Source: Gemmobacter sp.
GTDB lineage: Bacteria; Pseudomonadota; Alphaproteobacteria; Rhodobacterales; Rhodobacteraceae
Assembly: GCF_034676705.1 (NCBI RefSeq)
Contig: NZ_JAUCBS010000002.1
Location: 134,001 to 198,000 of the forward strand
Reading direction: 5' to 3'
DNA: 64,000 nt
The notes beneath the pieces were generated by a model. That model made no database searches. It saw only the letters and a program-made list of their open reading frames with translations, and had not been told where the DNA came from. Position numbers and translations under genes: made by a program. Of this stretch, positions 33,585 through 41,820 are shown in pieces (position 1 is the first letter of the stretch; each line of letters begins with the position of its first letter).

Positions 33585-34210
33585 CGTATCCCCTCGCGGT
33601 CCTTGGCCACCCGGTAATAGGCCCAGAGCAGCCGCGCCGCAACCGCCCGCCAGGGCGACCAGTCCAGCGCCATGGCCCGCAACGCCTTTTCTCCGGGCCG
33701 CGCCTCCAGCCCGAACAGGACGCGCGCCGCCTCTTGCAGGGCCAGATCGGCGGGGGCAAACACATCGGCCCGGCCCAGGCTGAACATGGCATAGATTTCG
33801 GCCGTCCAGCGCCCGATCCCCGGCAGGGCCACCAGCACCGCGACCACCTCCTCATCGGGCAGGTGGCGCAGGCCGTCAAAGTCGATCCCGGCATCGGCCA
33901 GCGCCTTGGCATAGCGCACCTTTTGCCGCGACAGGCCACAGGCGCGCAACTCCTCCTCGGTCGCGGCGGCAACCATGGCCGGCTGGGTCATGCCCGCCGC
34001 CTCCATCCGGCGCCAGATCGCATCGGCCGCCGCCACGCTGACCTGTTGCGACACGATGGCGCCCAACAGGTTGTGAAACCCGCCCTCGCGCCGCCGCAGC
34101 GGCAAGGGCCCGGTCAGATCCAGCGCCGCCGCAAACCGCGGATCCCGCGCCGCCAGCCAGGCGGCCCCTTCGGCCACGCAGGCATCGGTTTCTATGATCC
34201 TGCCAACCAT
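33581..34210 (-). CDS. DNA-3-methyladenine glycosylase II (AlkA-like)
   Basis: 209 residues with the helix-hairpin-helix LPGIGRWTAEIY (about 129-140) followed by the catalytic Asp155 (FAPADLALQ). The earlier FHNLLGAIVSQQVS is the HhH-GPD signature. It removes alkylated bases to start base excision repair in the cytoplasm. It lacks the N-terminal AlkA domain of E. coli (282 residues), as most alphaproteobacterial short forms do. Overlaps the esterase gene by four bases. Confidence 0.9.
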   Translation of the reverse strand: MVGRIIETDACVAEGAAWLAARDPRFAAALDLTGPLPLRRREGGFHNLLGAIVSQQVSVAAADAIWRRMEAAGMTQPAMVAAATEEELRACGLSRQKVRYAKALADAGIDFDGLRHLPDEEVVAVLVALPGIGRWTAEIYAMFSLGRADVFAPADLALQEAARVLFGLEARPGEKALRAMALDWSPWRAVAARLLWAYYRVAKDREGIR

Positions 34211-34246
34211 GCGCCCTGCCCTATATCCCTGCCACCAGCATCCGCG

Positions 34247-34951
34247 CTACAGCGCCGGATCGCGCGCGGCCAGCAACGGCCGCGTCAGATCCGACAAGGC
34301 CAGCACCTGCCGGCCCGCCGCGAAATTCCCCGGATCCAGCCAGCGGTCATACGCCGCCTTCAGCGCCGGCCAATCCGCATCGGTGATGGAAAACCAGGCG
34401 GTATCGCGGTTGCGGCCCTTGATCACCATATGCTGGCGGAACACCCCTTCGAAGGAAAACCCAAGCCGCTGCGCCGCCCGACGCGATGGCAGGTTCAGCG
34501 CGTTGCATTTCCATTCATAGCGCCGGTAGCCCTGATCAAAGGCAAAGCCCATCATCAGCACCATCGCCTCGGTCGCCGCAGAGGTGCCCTGCAACGCAGG
34601 CGCGAACAGGATGTTACCCACCTCGATCACGCCATCCTTGGGCGTGATGCGCAGATAGCTGGCCATGCCCACCCAGTCGCCACCCCGGGGCCGGATCGCC
34701 CAGAACTGCGGATCGACCCCCGGCGCAATCTGGGCAAGCCAGCCCGCGAACGCCGCCTCGGACCCGAATGGGCCGGCGCCCATATAGGCCCACAGCTCTG
34801 GCCGCCCCTGAATGGCCTGCCAGAGCGCCGGCGCATGGGCGGGCGACAGCGGCGCCAGTTCCACCCACTGCCCGGCCATCGCCTGCCGGGGCGGGTGGGG
34901 CGGCGGGTGCCAGCCGGTGACTTCGGGCCCGATCTCGCCAGCCTGGAACAT
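34247..34951 (-). CDS. GNAT-family N-acetyltransferase
   Basis: 234 residues. It begins MFQAGEIGPEVTGW and has the RimJ/RimL-like acetyl-CoA fold: a substrate segment ELAPLSPAHAPALWQAIQG, then GNILFAPALQGTSAATEAMVLMM, where the acetyl-CoA-binding Q/R-G-x-x-A pattern sits, and YEWKCNALNLPSRRAAQRLGFSFEG. It probably acetylates a protein N-terminus or small amine. A very long open frame (34247-36523) runs through here but only this part is coding. Follows the 80-residue gene by two bases in the same direction. Confidence 0.87.
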   Translation of the reverse strand: MFQAGEIGPEVTGWHPPPHPPRQAMAGQWVELAPLSPAHAPALWQAIQGRPELWAYMGAGPFGSEAAFAGWLAQIAPGVDPQFWAIRPRGGDWVGMASYLRITPKDGVIEVGNILFAPALQGTSAATEAMVLMMGFAFDQGYRRYEWKCNALNLPSRRAAQRLGFSFEGVFRQHMVIKGRNRDTAWFSITDADWPALKAAYDRWLDPGNFAAGRQVLALSDLTRPLLAARDPAL

Positions 34952-34953
34952 GG

Positions 34954-35196
34954 TCACTCCTTCCCCGCGTCCTTGCGGCGGTAGATACCTTCGGGCAGGT
35001 TCAGCGCCGCGGCCAGGTCGCGCACCTGCGTGGGGCTGAGGACGATGCGCTGCACCTCGTCGGTGCGGGGGTCCAGTTGCTCGACCGCCACCCCGTCTTC
35101 GAAGGCGGTTACCGTCACATCCTCTTCCAGCGGGGCCTCCCCCTCGTCGACCAGGGTGATCACGGTGGCGTCGAACTCGTGTTCGATGGTGAACAT
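34954..35196 (-). CDS. Small conserved hypothetical protein
   Basis: 80 residues from the Met opening MFTIEHEFDATVITLVDEG. It is acidic, with alternating beta strands and an ending helix, and matches my memory of a small protein conserved in Rhodobacteraceae next to a GNAT gene; no function is known. Start chosen at 35196 rather than 35250 since the extra 18 residues are Arg-rich and non-conserved looking. Confidence 0.7.
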   Translation of the reverse strand: MFTIEHEFDATVITLVDEGEAPLEEDVTVTAFEDGVAVEQLDPRTDEVQRIVLSPTQVRDLAAALNLPEGIYRRKDAGKE

Positions 35197-35347
35197 GGCA
35201 CATCTCCGGCAGTTCGGGGTGATCCTGCCACGGCGCCAGGCCGGGGGCAAACCCCCTCACGTCCCCGTCAGCGGCGGCACGGCCCCGCTTCCCCCGCCGC
35301 GCCGGCGCGACTAGATTGCGGCCGCACAGGCAAGGGACGGGGCACAG

Positions 35348-36076
35348 ATGAAACAGGCGGCGCTGATTCTGGCAGCACTTGCAGGGCTTGCAGGCTGCAC
35401 CATGGCGCCCGTGCCGATGCCCAGCGCGCCAGTGCCGGCGCAGGTCCACGCCCCTGCACCCGATTTCCGCACCGCCGCGCGCACCTTTGTCGAGGTGGTG
35501 GCGCAGGTGGAACCCGTGGCCGAAGGCTATTGCCGGGAAAAGCGGCCCGATCTGAACTGCGATTTCCGCATCGTCATCGACGACCGGCGCGATGCGCCAT
35601 CGAACGCCTTTCACACGCTGGATCCGCAGACCGGGCAGCCGCTGATCGGCTTTACCCTGGCGCTGATCGCCGACGCGCGCAATGCCGATGAACTGGCCTT
35701 TGTCCTGGGGCACGAGGCGGCGCACCATATCGCCGGGCATATCGGTCGGTCGCGCAATTCGGCCATGGCGGGGGCCGTGCTGCTGGGCACCATTGCGGCG
35801 CTTGGCGGGGCGGATGCCGGTGGCATCCGGTCGGCGCAGGATATCGGCGCCTCGGTCGGGGCGCGCAGCTATTCCAGGGATTACGAGCTGGAAGCCGATG
35901 TGATCGGCACCATCATCGCGGCACGCGCCGGGTTCGATCCGGCGCGGGGGGCCGGGTTCTTTACCCGGATCCCCGATCCGGGCGACCGCTTCCTGGGATC
36001 GCACCCGCCGAATGCCCAGCGGATCCAGATCGTCAACGCCACACTGGCCGAAATGCGCGCCGGGCGCGTGCGATAG
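35348..36076 (+). CDS. M48-family metallopeptidase, lipoprotein
   Basis: 242 residues. A lipoprotein signal (LAGLAGC, Cys17) anchors it to a membrane on the periplasmic side. The zinc site is HEAAH (122-126) with the third ligand Glu182 in ELEAD. No membrane helices follow, so it belongs with the soluble BepA/LoiP-like M48C proteins that assist outer-membrane protein quality control. The role is inferred from family. A clear ATG follows GGGGCACAG. Flanked by oppositely oriented genes. Confidence 0.9.
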   Translation: MKQAALILAALAGLAGCTMAPVPMPSAPVPAQVHAPAPDFRTAARTFVEVVAQVEPVAEGYCREKRPDLNCDFRIVIDDRRDAPSNAFHTLDPQTGQPLIGFTLALIADARNADELAFVLGHEAAHHIAGHIGRSRNSAMAGAVLLGTIAALGGADAGGIRSAQDIGASVGARSYSRDYELEADVIGTIIAARAGFDPARGAGFFTRIPDPGDRFLGSHPPNAQRIQIVNATLAEMRAGRVR

Positions 36077-36205
36077 CGCCTTATCCGCCCCGCCTTGATC
36101 TGCCTCAAGGTGCGCCGCCCCCGATCGGCGCAGCCTGAAAGAACGGATCACGCGACGGGAGGACAACATGACAGCGTGCAGGACCGCATTCCAGGGACCA
36201 CGGCC

Positions 36206-36463
36206 ATGATCGGCTATGTTGAGGCACAGCGCGCCTGGTGGATGGCGCATGGCATGGCGCGGGCCAGCGGCGTGCATCTGGCCCGCGCCGTGGTCGAAGG
36301 CTGGCTGACCCGGGCCGAGCTGGCGCGGATGGTGGACCGCTGCGAAACCTGCGGCCGGCTTTGCGATTGCCAGGCATGGCTGGCAGAGCCACGCCACGAG
36401 GCGCCGCCGGATTTCTGCGGCATCGCGCCGGAAATCGCATCGCTGGCACCAGCAAAGCCATAG
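36206..36463 (+). CDS. DUF6455 family protein
   Basis: 85 residues. The pattern WMAHGMARASGVHLARAV, then CETCGRLCDCQAWL with its clustered cysteines, and PPDFCGIAP is the small Cys-rich family of Rhodobacterales. The four-Cys cluster suggests metal or Fe-S binding but nothing is proven. The ATG at 36206 is preferred to upstream frames that are Arg/Pro-rich. Confidence 0.75.
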   Translation: MIGYVEAQRAWWMAHGMARASGVHLARAVVEGWLTRAELARMVDRCETCGRLCDCQAWLAEPRHEAPPDFCGIAPEIASLAPAKP

Positions 36464-36479
36464 CCACATCACGACAGGA

Positions 36480-37166
36480 TCAGGCAAAGGGCCGCGGCGC
36501 CTCGCCCAGGCGCAGGGCGACAAGGCCGGTCAGATAGGCCAGCCGTGCCGTATCGGCATAGGGCAGATCCTCGGCCGCGCGGGCCAGCGCGGTATCGCGG
36601 GTGCTGCGCGCGATGCCACCCAGAAAGCGCGCCAGATAGGCCCGCTGCCCGGCATCGGGGGCGTGGGACAGCAGCTGCGCGGCATGGGCCAGATCCTCGC
36701 GCAGGGCCAGCCGGTCGGGTTCGGGCGTATCGCCGAGCCTGGGGCCGGCGAGCCGGTTCGGCAGGTGGATCAGCACCGCCTGCTGAAAATCGGCCAGCCC
36801 CGCCACCGGCTTTTCCATGAACCCCAGCGCCCCGGCCGCCAGCGCCATGTCGCGCAACCCCGGATCGCCGCTGAGGCCCAGCAGAACCGGCTGGTCGGGG
36901 CCGGCAAGCGCCACCTCGCGGATCAGGCCGGCGCCGGACCCGTCGGGCAGGCCCATGTCCACGATCATCACATCGGGCCGGTAGATCGCCAGATGGCGCC
37001 GCGCATCGGCCAGGGTTTCCGCCCGCCGCAACCGCGCGCCGGACCGCTGCGCCATCAGGCGGAACGCCTCGGACGCATAGCGGCTGTCTTCGACCACCAG
37101 AATGGTCAGGCCCTGCATCGGCAGGGCCGGGTCGGCGTGAATCGGGCGCGAATCGGGATGCGGCAT
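36480..37166 (-). CDS. Response regulator receiver-domain protein
   Basis: 228 residues. Residues 20-140 form a receiver domain: acidic Asp27, phospho-acceptor Asp70 (MIVDMGLPDGSG), Ser99 and Lys119 (EKP). The C-terminal 80 residues are helical and Ala/Arg-rich and hold no DNA-binding domain that I recognise, so it may act by protein contact. No histidine kinase is adjacent. AGGAG seven bases before the ATG at 37166 fixes the start; a Met 13 residues upstream lacks one. Confidence 0.85.
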   Translation of the reverse strand: MPHPDSRPIHADPALPMQGLTILVVEDSRYASEAFRLMAQRSGARLRRAETLADARRHLAIYRPDVMIVDMGLPDGSGAGLIREVALAGPDQPVLLGLSGDPGLRDMALAAGALGFMEKPVAGLADFQQAVLIHLPNRLAGPRLGDTPEPDRLALREDLAHAAQLLSHAPDAGQRAYLARFLGGIARSTRDTALARAAEDLPYADTARLAYLTGLVALRLGEAPRPFA

Positions 37167-37327
37167 CGGCAAGCTCCTGCAGGTTACCCCGCAGTGAACC
37201 CGCATCCGGTTTACACCAGGTTAACGCCGCGACCCGGTGCCACTGTCGCCAACTCCCCCTTGCCAGACTGGTCCCCGGCCCGCATAACCCGGCGCAACAG
37301 ATCCACCGTACCCCCCGGAGCCAGCCC

Positions 37328-37732
37328 ATGATCGGACGCCTGAATCACGTCGCCATCGCCGTTCCCGACCTGGAGGCCGCGGCCGCGCAATACCGCACCA
37401 CGCTGGGCGCCAACGTCCGCCCGCCGCAGGACGAGCCCGATCATGGCGTGACCGTGGTGTTCATCGAACTGCCCAACACCAAGATCGAACTGCTGTATCC
37501 GCTGGGCGACAATTCCCCGATCGCGGGGTTTCTGGAAAAGAACCCCTCGGGCGGCATCCACCACATCTGCTATGAAGTCGAAGACATCCTTGCCGCCCGC
37601 GACCAGCTGAAGGCCAGCGGCGCGCGCGTGCTGGGCAGCGGCGAACCCAAGATCGGCGCCCATGGCAAGCCCGTGCTGTTCCTGCATCCCAAGGACTTCA
37701 ACGGCTGCCTGGTGGAGCTGGAGCAGGTCTGA
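37328..37732 (+). CDS. mce: Methylmalonyl/ethylmalonyl-CoA epimerase
   Basis: 134 residues of the glyoxalase/VOC fold, with metal-site His7 (LNHVAIAVPDL), the GIHHICYEVEDI His, and the C-terminal Glu in LVELEQV. It interconverts (2R) and (2S)-methylmalonyl-CoA, and also ethylmalonyl-CoA, needed for the EMC pathway genes later in the window and for propionyl-CoA use. The stop overlaps the DUF1467 start (TGATG). Confidence 0.93.
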   Translation: MIGRLNHVAIAVPDLEAAAAQYRTTLGANVRPPQDEPDHGVTVVFIELPNTKIELLYPLGDNSPIAGFLEKNPSGGIHHICYEVEDILAARDQLKASGARVLGSGEPKIGAHGKPVLFLHPKDFNGCLVELEQV

Positions 37733-38016
37733 TGTCGATCAGCGCCGCCATCGTCCTGTTCGCCGTCTGCTGGTTCATGGTGTTCTTCATCGTCCTGCCC
37801 CTGCGGCTGACCACGCAAGGAGAGGCCGGCAGCGTGGTGCCCGGCACGCCACAGGGCGCGCCGGCCGGCTTTGTGGTGCGGCGCAAGGCGCTGATCACCA
37901 CCATTGCAGCGGCGGTGATCTGGGCCGTGATCTATGTCGTCATCACGCAAGGCTGGGTCACGGTGCGTGACCTTGACGTCATGGGGCGGATGCCGCCGGC
38001 GGTTCAGACGGACTGA
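37732..38016 (+). CDS. DUF1467 family membrane protein
   Basis: 94 residues with two membrane helices (about 5-25 and 52-74). The conserved CWFMVFFIVLPLRLTTQGE motif marks the alphaproteobacterial DUF1467 family, commonly cotranscribed with methylmalonyl-CoA epimerase. Function unknown. Its last 38 bases overlap the end of the convergent EI24 gene. Confidence 0.88.
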   Translation: MSISAAIVLFAVCWFMVFFIVLPLRLTTQGEAGSVVPGTPQGAPAGFVVRRKALITTIAAAVIWAVIYVVITQGWVTVRDLDVMGRMPPAVQTD

Positions 38017-38716
38017 ACGGCTCCGACGCCCTGCCGTTCAGTCGGTGGAACATGTGGGTAAAGGTCGCCGCGCCCAGCAGCGGGATCAGCAGGTTCACCA
38101 CCGGCACCGACAGCGGAATGGCCATCAGGAATCCGGCCAGCCAGATCTGGCCGAAATGCCGCGCACGCAAGGCCCGCGCGCCCTCGCGCCCCAGGCGGCG
38201 CATGGCGGCCAGGGTGAAATATTCCCGCCCCAGCAAGAACCCGTTCACCACCCAGAACACCACCGGAATCGCCGGGCCGGCAAAGATTGCCAGCACCAGC
38301 GCCACCGCGTTGACCAGGATCAGCACCGCAAAGAAGTTTATGGAATCCTTGACGGATTCGTACAGGCTGATCTTCGGCACCGGAGGCAGCCATGGATAGT
38401 GCCGATCCTCGACCGCCTGGGCCACATCGTCCAGGAAAAATCCGGTGAACATCGAGGCGACGGGCACCATCAGAAAGATGCTCAGCCCGATCATGAACAG
38501 CACCGAGCCCACCGACAACAGCGTATCCAGCCCGCCGACGGGGCCGACCAGCGGAATTTCCACCGTATCGGGCGTCAGCGACTGGATGGCGACCAGGAAC
38601 AGCGCATAGACGGCGATCAGCAGCGCGATGGTCAGCGCCAGCCCCAGCAGCAGGACGCGGCGAAAGCGCGGGTCGGGCAGCTGACGCAGCGCCTTGAGGA
38701 AATCGTTGAAGATCAT
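37979..38716 (-). CDS. EI24-domain membrane protein (CysZ-like)
   Basis: About 245 residues from MIFNDFLKALRQL. Four to five hydrophobic helices and the motifs DPRFRRVLLLGLALT and GFFLDDVAQAVE identify the EI24/CysZ family. CysZ imports sulfate in enterobacteria; in alphaproteobacteria the family role is unclear. The start overlaps the stop of the nitroreductase by four bases. The end overlaps DUF1467 convergently. Confidence 0.87.
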   Translation of the reverse strand: MIFNDFLKALRQLPDPRFRRVLLLGLALTIALLIAVYALFLVAIQSLTPDTVEIPLVGPVGGLDTLLSVGSVLFMIGLSIFLMVPVASMFTGFFLDDVAQAVEDRHYPWLPPVPKISLYESVKDSINFFAVLILVNAVALVLAIFAGPAIPVVFWVVNGFLLGREYFTLAAMRRLGREGARALRARHFGQIWLAGFLMAIPLSVPVVNLLIPLLGAATFTHMFHRLNGRASEPFSPSEPPAASAP

Positions 38717-39291
38717 GCGCTGACCCATGTGGTGATGGCGGCCAGATCGGGGCGCGGGCGGTCGGGCGGCGCCGATTTCGCGGTGCCGATATGGATGAAC
38801 CCGGCCACCCATTCGCCCGGTTGCAGGCCCAGCTGCGCCGCCATGAAATCGCGATCATGCGCCGCCCAGCCGGTCAGCCAGCTGGCCCCCCAGCCCGCCG
38901 CCAGCGCGGCATTCAGCAGCGACAGGCAGACGGCGCCCGCGGACAGGGTCTGTTCAATCTCGGGGATGCGCTCAAAGCCCTTGGGGCTTGCGATCACGGC
39001 CACGGCCAGCGGGCTGTCATCGAACTGGCTGCGGCCCTTGGCGGTCTGTTCCGCGTCCATCCCCCGTTCTGCCGCGCGCGGCACCACGGCATCGGCGATC
39101 CGGTTCAGCGCCGGCTTTTCCAGCACGATGAACCGCCAGGGTTCCAGCTTGCCATGGTCGGGCACCCGGGCGGCGGCGGTCAGCAGCAGTTCCAGCCCGG
39201 CGCGGTCGGGCACGGGGGCGGCCAGCAGTTTCGCGGGACGCGACCGGCGGGTCAGCAGAAAGTCCAGAACGGGGGTATGCGGCATTGTCAT
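38713..39291 (-). CDS. Nitroreductase family protein
   Basis: 192 residues of the FMN-dependent nitroreductase fold: FLLTRRSRPAK near the N-terminus, the FMN-binding RVPDHGKLEPWRFIVL segment, and AALAAGWGASWLTG later. It reduces nitro groups or quinones with NAD(P)H, cytoplasmic. It overlaps the EI24 gene by four bases, so the two form one operon. Confidence 0.9.
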   Translation of the reverse strand: MTMPHTPVLDFLLTRRSRPAKLLAAPVPDRAGLELLLTAAARVPDHGKLEPWRFIVLEKPALNRIADAVVPRAAERGMDAEQTAKGRSQFDDSPLAVAVIASPKGFERIPEIEQTLSAGAVCLSLLNAALAAGWGASWLTGWAAHDRDFMAAQLGLQPGEWVAGFIHIGTAKSAPPDRPRPDLAAITTWVSA

Positions 39292-39360
39292 CTCCTTGGC
39301 CCAGCCAGATGTCGGTTTCCCCCGGCATCAGGTCAAGCCACCGCGCGCCCCGAAAATGCC

Positions 39361-39390
39361 AACGCCCCGGGCGGTTGGGCCCGGGGCGTT
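39361..39390 (-). terminator. Terminator hairpin downstream of mcl1
   Basis: A perfect 12-bp stem (AACGCCCCGGGC / GCCCGGGGCGTT) with a six-base loop, 49 bases past the malyl-CoA lyase stop and 70 bases ahead of the nitroreductase start. On the minus strand TTTT follows eight bases on, so termination of mcl1 is likely. Confidence 0.6.
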
Positions 39391-39438
39391 CCTCCCATCG
39401 TGATCGCCGGGGCCTCCTCTCCCCTGCGACCGGAGGGT

Positions 39439-40398
39439 TCAGGCGGCAGATATCATCTCTGCCTGTTTCACGATCACTTCTGCCTGCTTTATGGACGCAA
39501 TGTCAACGAGTCTTCCCTTGTAGACCGTTGCGCCCTGCCCGGCGGCCTTGGCAGCCTCCATCGCGGCCAGAATTTCCCGCGCCTCGGCCACGGCGGCCTC
39601 GGAGGGGGTGAACACCTCGTTCGACAGCGCCACCTGCTTGGGGTGGATGGCCCATTTGCCAACCATGCCCAGCGTGGCCGACCGGCGCGCCTGGGCGCGG
39701 AACCCGTCGTCATCGCTGAAATCGCCGAACGGCCCGTCCACCGGCAAGACGCCATGGGTGCGGCAGGCGGCCACGATGGCGGCCTGCGCCCAATGCCAGG
39801 GGTCGGACCAGTGCTGCACGCCATTGCGCAACATGTAATAGTTTTCCTGCGTCCCACCGATACCCGTGGTCTGCATCCCCATGCTGGCGGCAAAATCCGC
39901 GGCACCCAGGCTCATGGCCTGCAACCGCGGGCTGGAGGCGGCGATTTCCTCGACATGGGCAATGCCGGCCGCCGATTCGATGATCACCTCGAAACTGATG
40001 CGCTTCTTGCGGCCCTTGGCCGCCTCGATCGCGGTGACCAGTGCGTCAACGGCATAGACATCGGCCGCGCAGCCCACCTTGGGGATCATGATCTGGTCCA
40101 GCCGGTCGCTGGTCTGTTCCAGCAGGTCCACGACATCGCGATACCAGAAGGGCGTATCCAGCCCGTTGATGCGCACCGACAGAAGCTTGGTGCCCCAGTC
40201 AACCTCATGCGTCGCCTTGATGATGTTGACGCGCGCCGCCGCCTTGTCCGAGGGGGCGACCGAATCTTCCAGGTCCAGGTTGATCACGTCGGCCGCGCTG
40301 GCAGCCATCTTTTCGAACAGGGCCGGACGCGATCCGGGGCCGAACAGCTGGCAGCGGTTGGGACGCGCAACAGGGGCGGGTTGCAGGCGAAAGGACAT
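39439..40398 (-). CDS. mcl1: L-malyl-CoA/beta-methylmalyl-CoA lyase
   Basis: 319 residues of the CitE-like fold. The N-terminus (MSFRLQPAPVARPNRCQLFG) and segments GMQTTGIGGTQENYYML and GMVGKWAIHPKQ agree with the characterised Rhodobacter enzyme. The active-site pattern Arg, Glu (EVIIESAAGI) and Asp (DLEDSV) is intact. It cleaves beta-methylmalyl-CoA to glyoxylate and propionyl-CoA, and malyl-CoA to glyoxylate and acetyl-CoA, in the EMC pathway. Ahead of it lies an AATGTTGC motif also seen upstream of ecm and ccr. Confidence 0.95.
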   Translation of the reverse strand: MSFRLQPAPVARPNRCQLFGPGSRPALFEKMAASAADVINLDLEDSVAPSDKAAARVNIIKATHEVDWGTKLLSVRINGLDTPFWYRDVVDLLEQTSDRLDQIMIPKVGCAADVYAVDALVTAIEAAKGRKKRISFEVIIESAAGIAHVEEIAASSPRLQAMSLGAADFAASMGMQTTGIGGTQENYYMLRNGVQHWSDPWHWAQAAIVAACRTHGVLPVDGPFGDFSDDDGFRAQARRSATLGMVGKWAIHPKQVALSNEVFTPSEAAVAEAREILAAMEAAKAAGQGATVYKGRLVDIASIKQAEVIVKQAEMISAA

Positions 40399-40471
40399 CT
40401 GGCCTCGCAAGTATATTTCGGATTTCTCGCCACGCTGGTTACATTATTGCGCGACGCCTCGCAAGCCCGGA

Positions 40472-40479
40472 AATGTTGC
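40472..40479 (+). promoter_or_regulatory. AATGTTGC motif upstream of mcl1
   Basis: AATGTTGC followed by ATCGCGGCG, 74 bases ahead of mcl1 in the 298-base gap shared with the divergent transaminase gene. Similar motifs are upstream of ecm, ccr and the gene at 57748. Possible site of a shared EMC pathway regulator. Confidence 0.4.
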
Positions 40480-40521
40480 ATCGCGGCGCCAAACGCGGCG
40501 TCGCAGCACCCGCACCGCCCC

Positions 40522-40566
40522 TTTCGCTCTGACCCAAATATCCCCGCCGGAGGCATCCGACGCCGC
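40522..40566 (+). repeat. Rhodobacterales intergenic box, short form (copy a)
   Basis: CGCTCTGACCCAAATATCC followed by CCGCCGGAGGCATCCGACGCC. The only copy in a divergent promoter gap (mcl1/transaminase). Same box as at 52507 and 55470. Confidence 0.7.
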
Positions 40567-40696
40567 CACGGGCGCGCCCGCCCGCGTCTGGGCGCTTGAC
40601 GCGCCGCCGCCTTTGTCCGAAGACCGCGCTGTGCCATTTTTGCACATAGACCCGCCTGCCCCGGAGCATGGGGCCGAGACCAAACAGGAGACCGAC

Positions 40697-41557
40697 ATGA
40701 CCCGCATCGTCCACCTGAACGGCGACTGGCTGCCCGAGGCAGAGGCGAAGGTCTCGGTCTTTGACCGCGGCTTCCTGATGGGCGACGGCGTCTATGAGGT
40801 GACAAGCGTTCTGGGCGGCAAGCTGATCGACTTTGAGGGTCACTGCCGCCGGCTGGACCGGTCGCTGGGCGAACTGGGCATGCCCAACCCGCATACCGAT
40901 GACGAATGGCTGGCCCTGCACCGCGAGATCGTGGCGCGGAACGACATCGGCGATGGCAGCATCTACCTGCAAGTCACGCGCGGCAATCCGGGCGACCGCG
41001 ATTTTGCCTATCCGAACCCGCCGGTGCCGCAGACCGTGGTGATGTTCACCCAGTCGAAGCCGGGCCTGGCCCAGAACCCGCAGGCACAGACCGGGCTGAA
41101 GGTGATCAGCATGCCCGAAATGCGCTGGCACCGCCGCGACATCAAGACGGTGCAGCTGCTGTATCCGTCGATGTGCAAGATGGCCGCCAAGGCCGCCGGC
41201 GCCGATGATGCGTGGTTCGTGGAAAACGGCAAGGTGACCGAAGGCACCTCGAACAACGCCTGGATCGTCAAGGACGGCAAGATCATCACGCGCGAGCTGA
41301 GCAACGACCTGCTGCATGGCATCACCCGCGCCTCGGTGATCCGCTTTGCCCAGGAAGCGCAGATGGAAATCATCGAGCGCCCCTTTACCATCGAGGAAGC
41401 GCAGGCGGCGGACGAGGCGTTCATCACCTCGGCCGGGGTGTTCGTGATGCCGGTGGTGGAAATCGACGGCGTGGCCCTGGGCGACGGCACGCCGGGCAAG
41501 GTGGCGCGGCGGCTGCGCGAGCTGTATCTGGACGAAACCGGCAAGGCCGCGCTCTGA
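40697..41557 (+). CDS. dat: D-amino-acid transaminase (class IV aminotransferase)
   Basis: 286 residues of PLP fold-type IV. Schiff-base Lys150 (RRDIKTVQ), Glu182 (EGTSNNAW) and the N-terminal VFDRGFLMGDGVYEV block match D-alanine/D-amino-acid aminotransferases of this length. It interconverts D-amino and keto acids, providing D-glutamate or D-alanine. A branched-chain-like substrate set cannot be excluded. AGGAG precedes the start. A terminator-like hairpin (41583-41606) follows. Confidence 0.9.
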   Translation: MTRIVHLNGDWLPEAEAKVSVFDRGFLMGDGVYEVTSVLGGKLIDFEGHCRRLDRSLGELGMPNPHTDDEWLALHREIVARNDIGDGSIYLQVTRGNPGDRDFAYPNPPVPQTVVMFTQSKPGLAQNPQAQTGLKVISMPEMRWHRRDIKTVQLLYPSMCKMAAKAAGADDAWFVENGKVTEGTSNNAWIVKDGKIITRELSNDLLHGITRASVIRFAQEAQMEIIERPFTIEEAQAADEAFITSAGVFVMPVVEIDGVALGDGTPGKVARRLRELYLDETGKAAL

Positions 41558-41582
41558 TCCCGGCTCACCGATGGCATGAGGC

Positions 41583-41606
41583 GGCAGGCCCGGCCTGCGG
41601 CCTTTT
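41583..41606 (+). terminator. Hairpin after the transaminase gene
   Basis: GGCAGG..CCTGCGGCC stem followed by CCTTTTG, 26 bases past the stop. A short intrinsic-terminator candidate. Confidence 0.5.
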
Positions 41607-41820
41607 GCATGCGCGCCCCCCGGTGGACCAGCCCCCCGGGGCGGCCGCACCGGCCAGAAGCGCTCCCCAAGCGCCTGAAAAATCGTCGATTTCAACCAAT
41701 AGCTTCATCAAGCCTTTGTTTCCATTGGGAATTCAATCCGTTTCCCATCCCACCCAAGGTTCCTTTTCCACCAGAAAGTGGCTAGGCTCGCGCCTGTGTG
41801 GGTAAGTGGGAGTGTGGGCG

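Noticed and set aside
34247..36523. 758-codon open frame on the minus strand
   Set aside because: Only its last 234 codons (34247-34951) form a real GNAT protein; the rest is antisense to the M48 gene and other genes.
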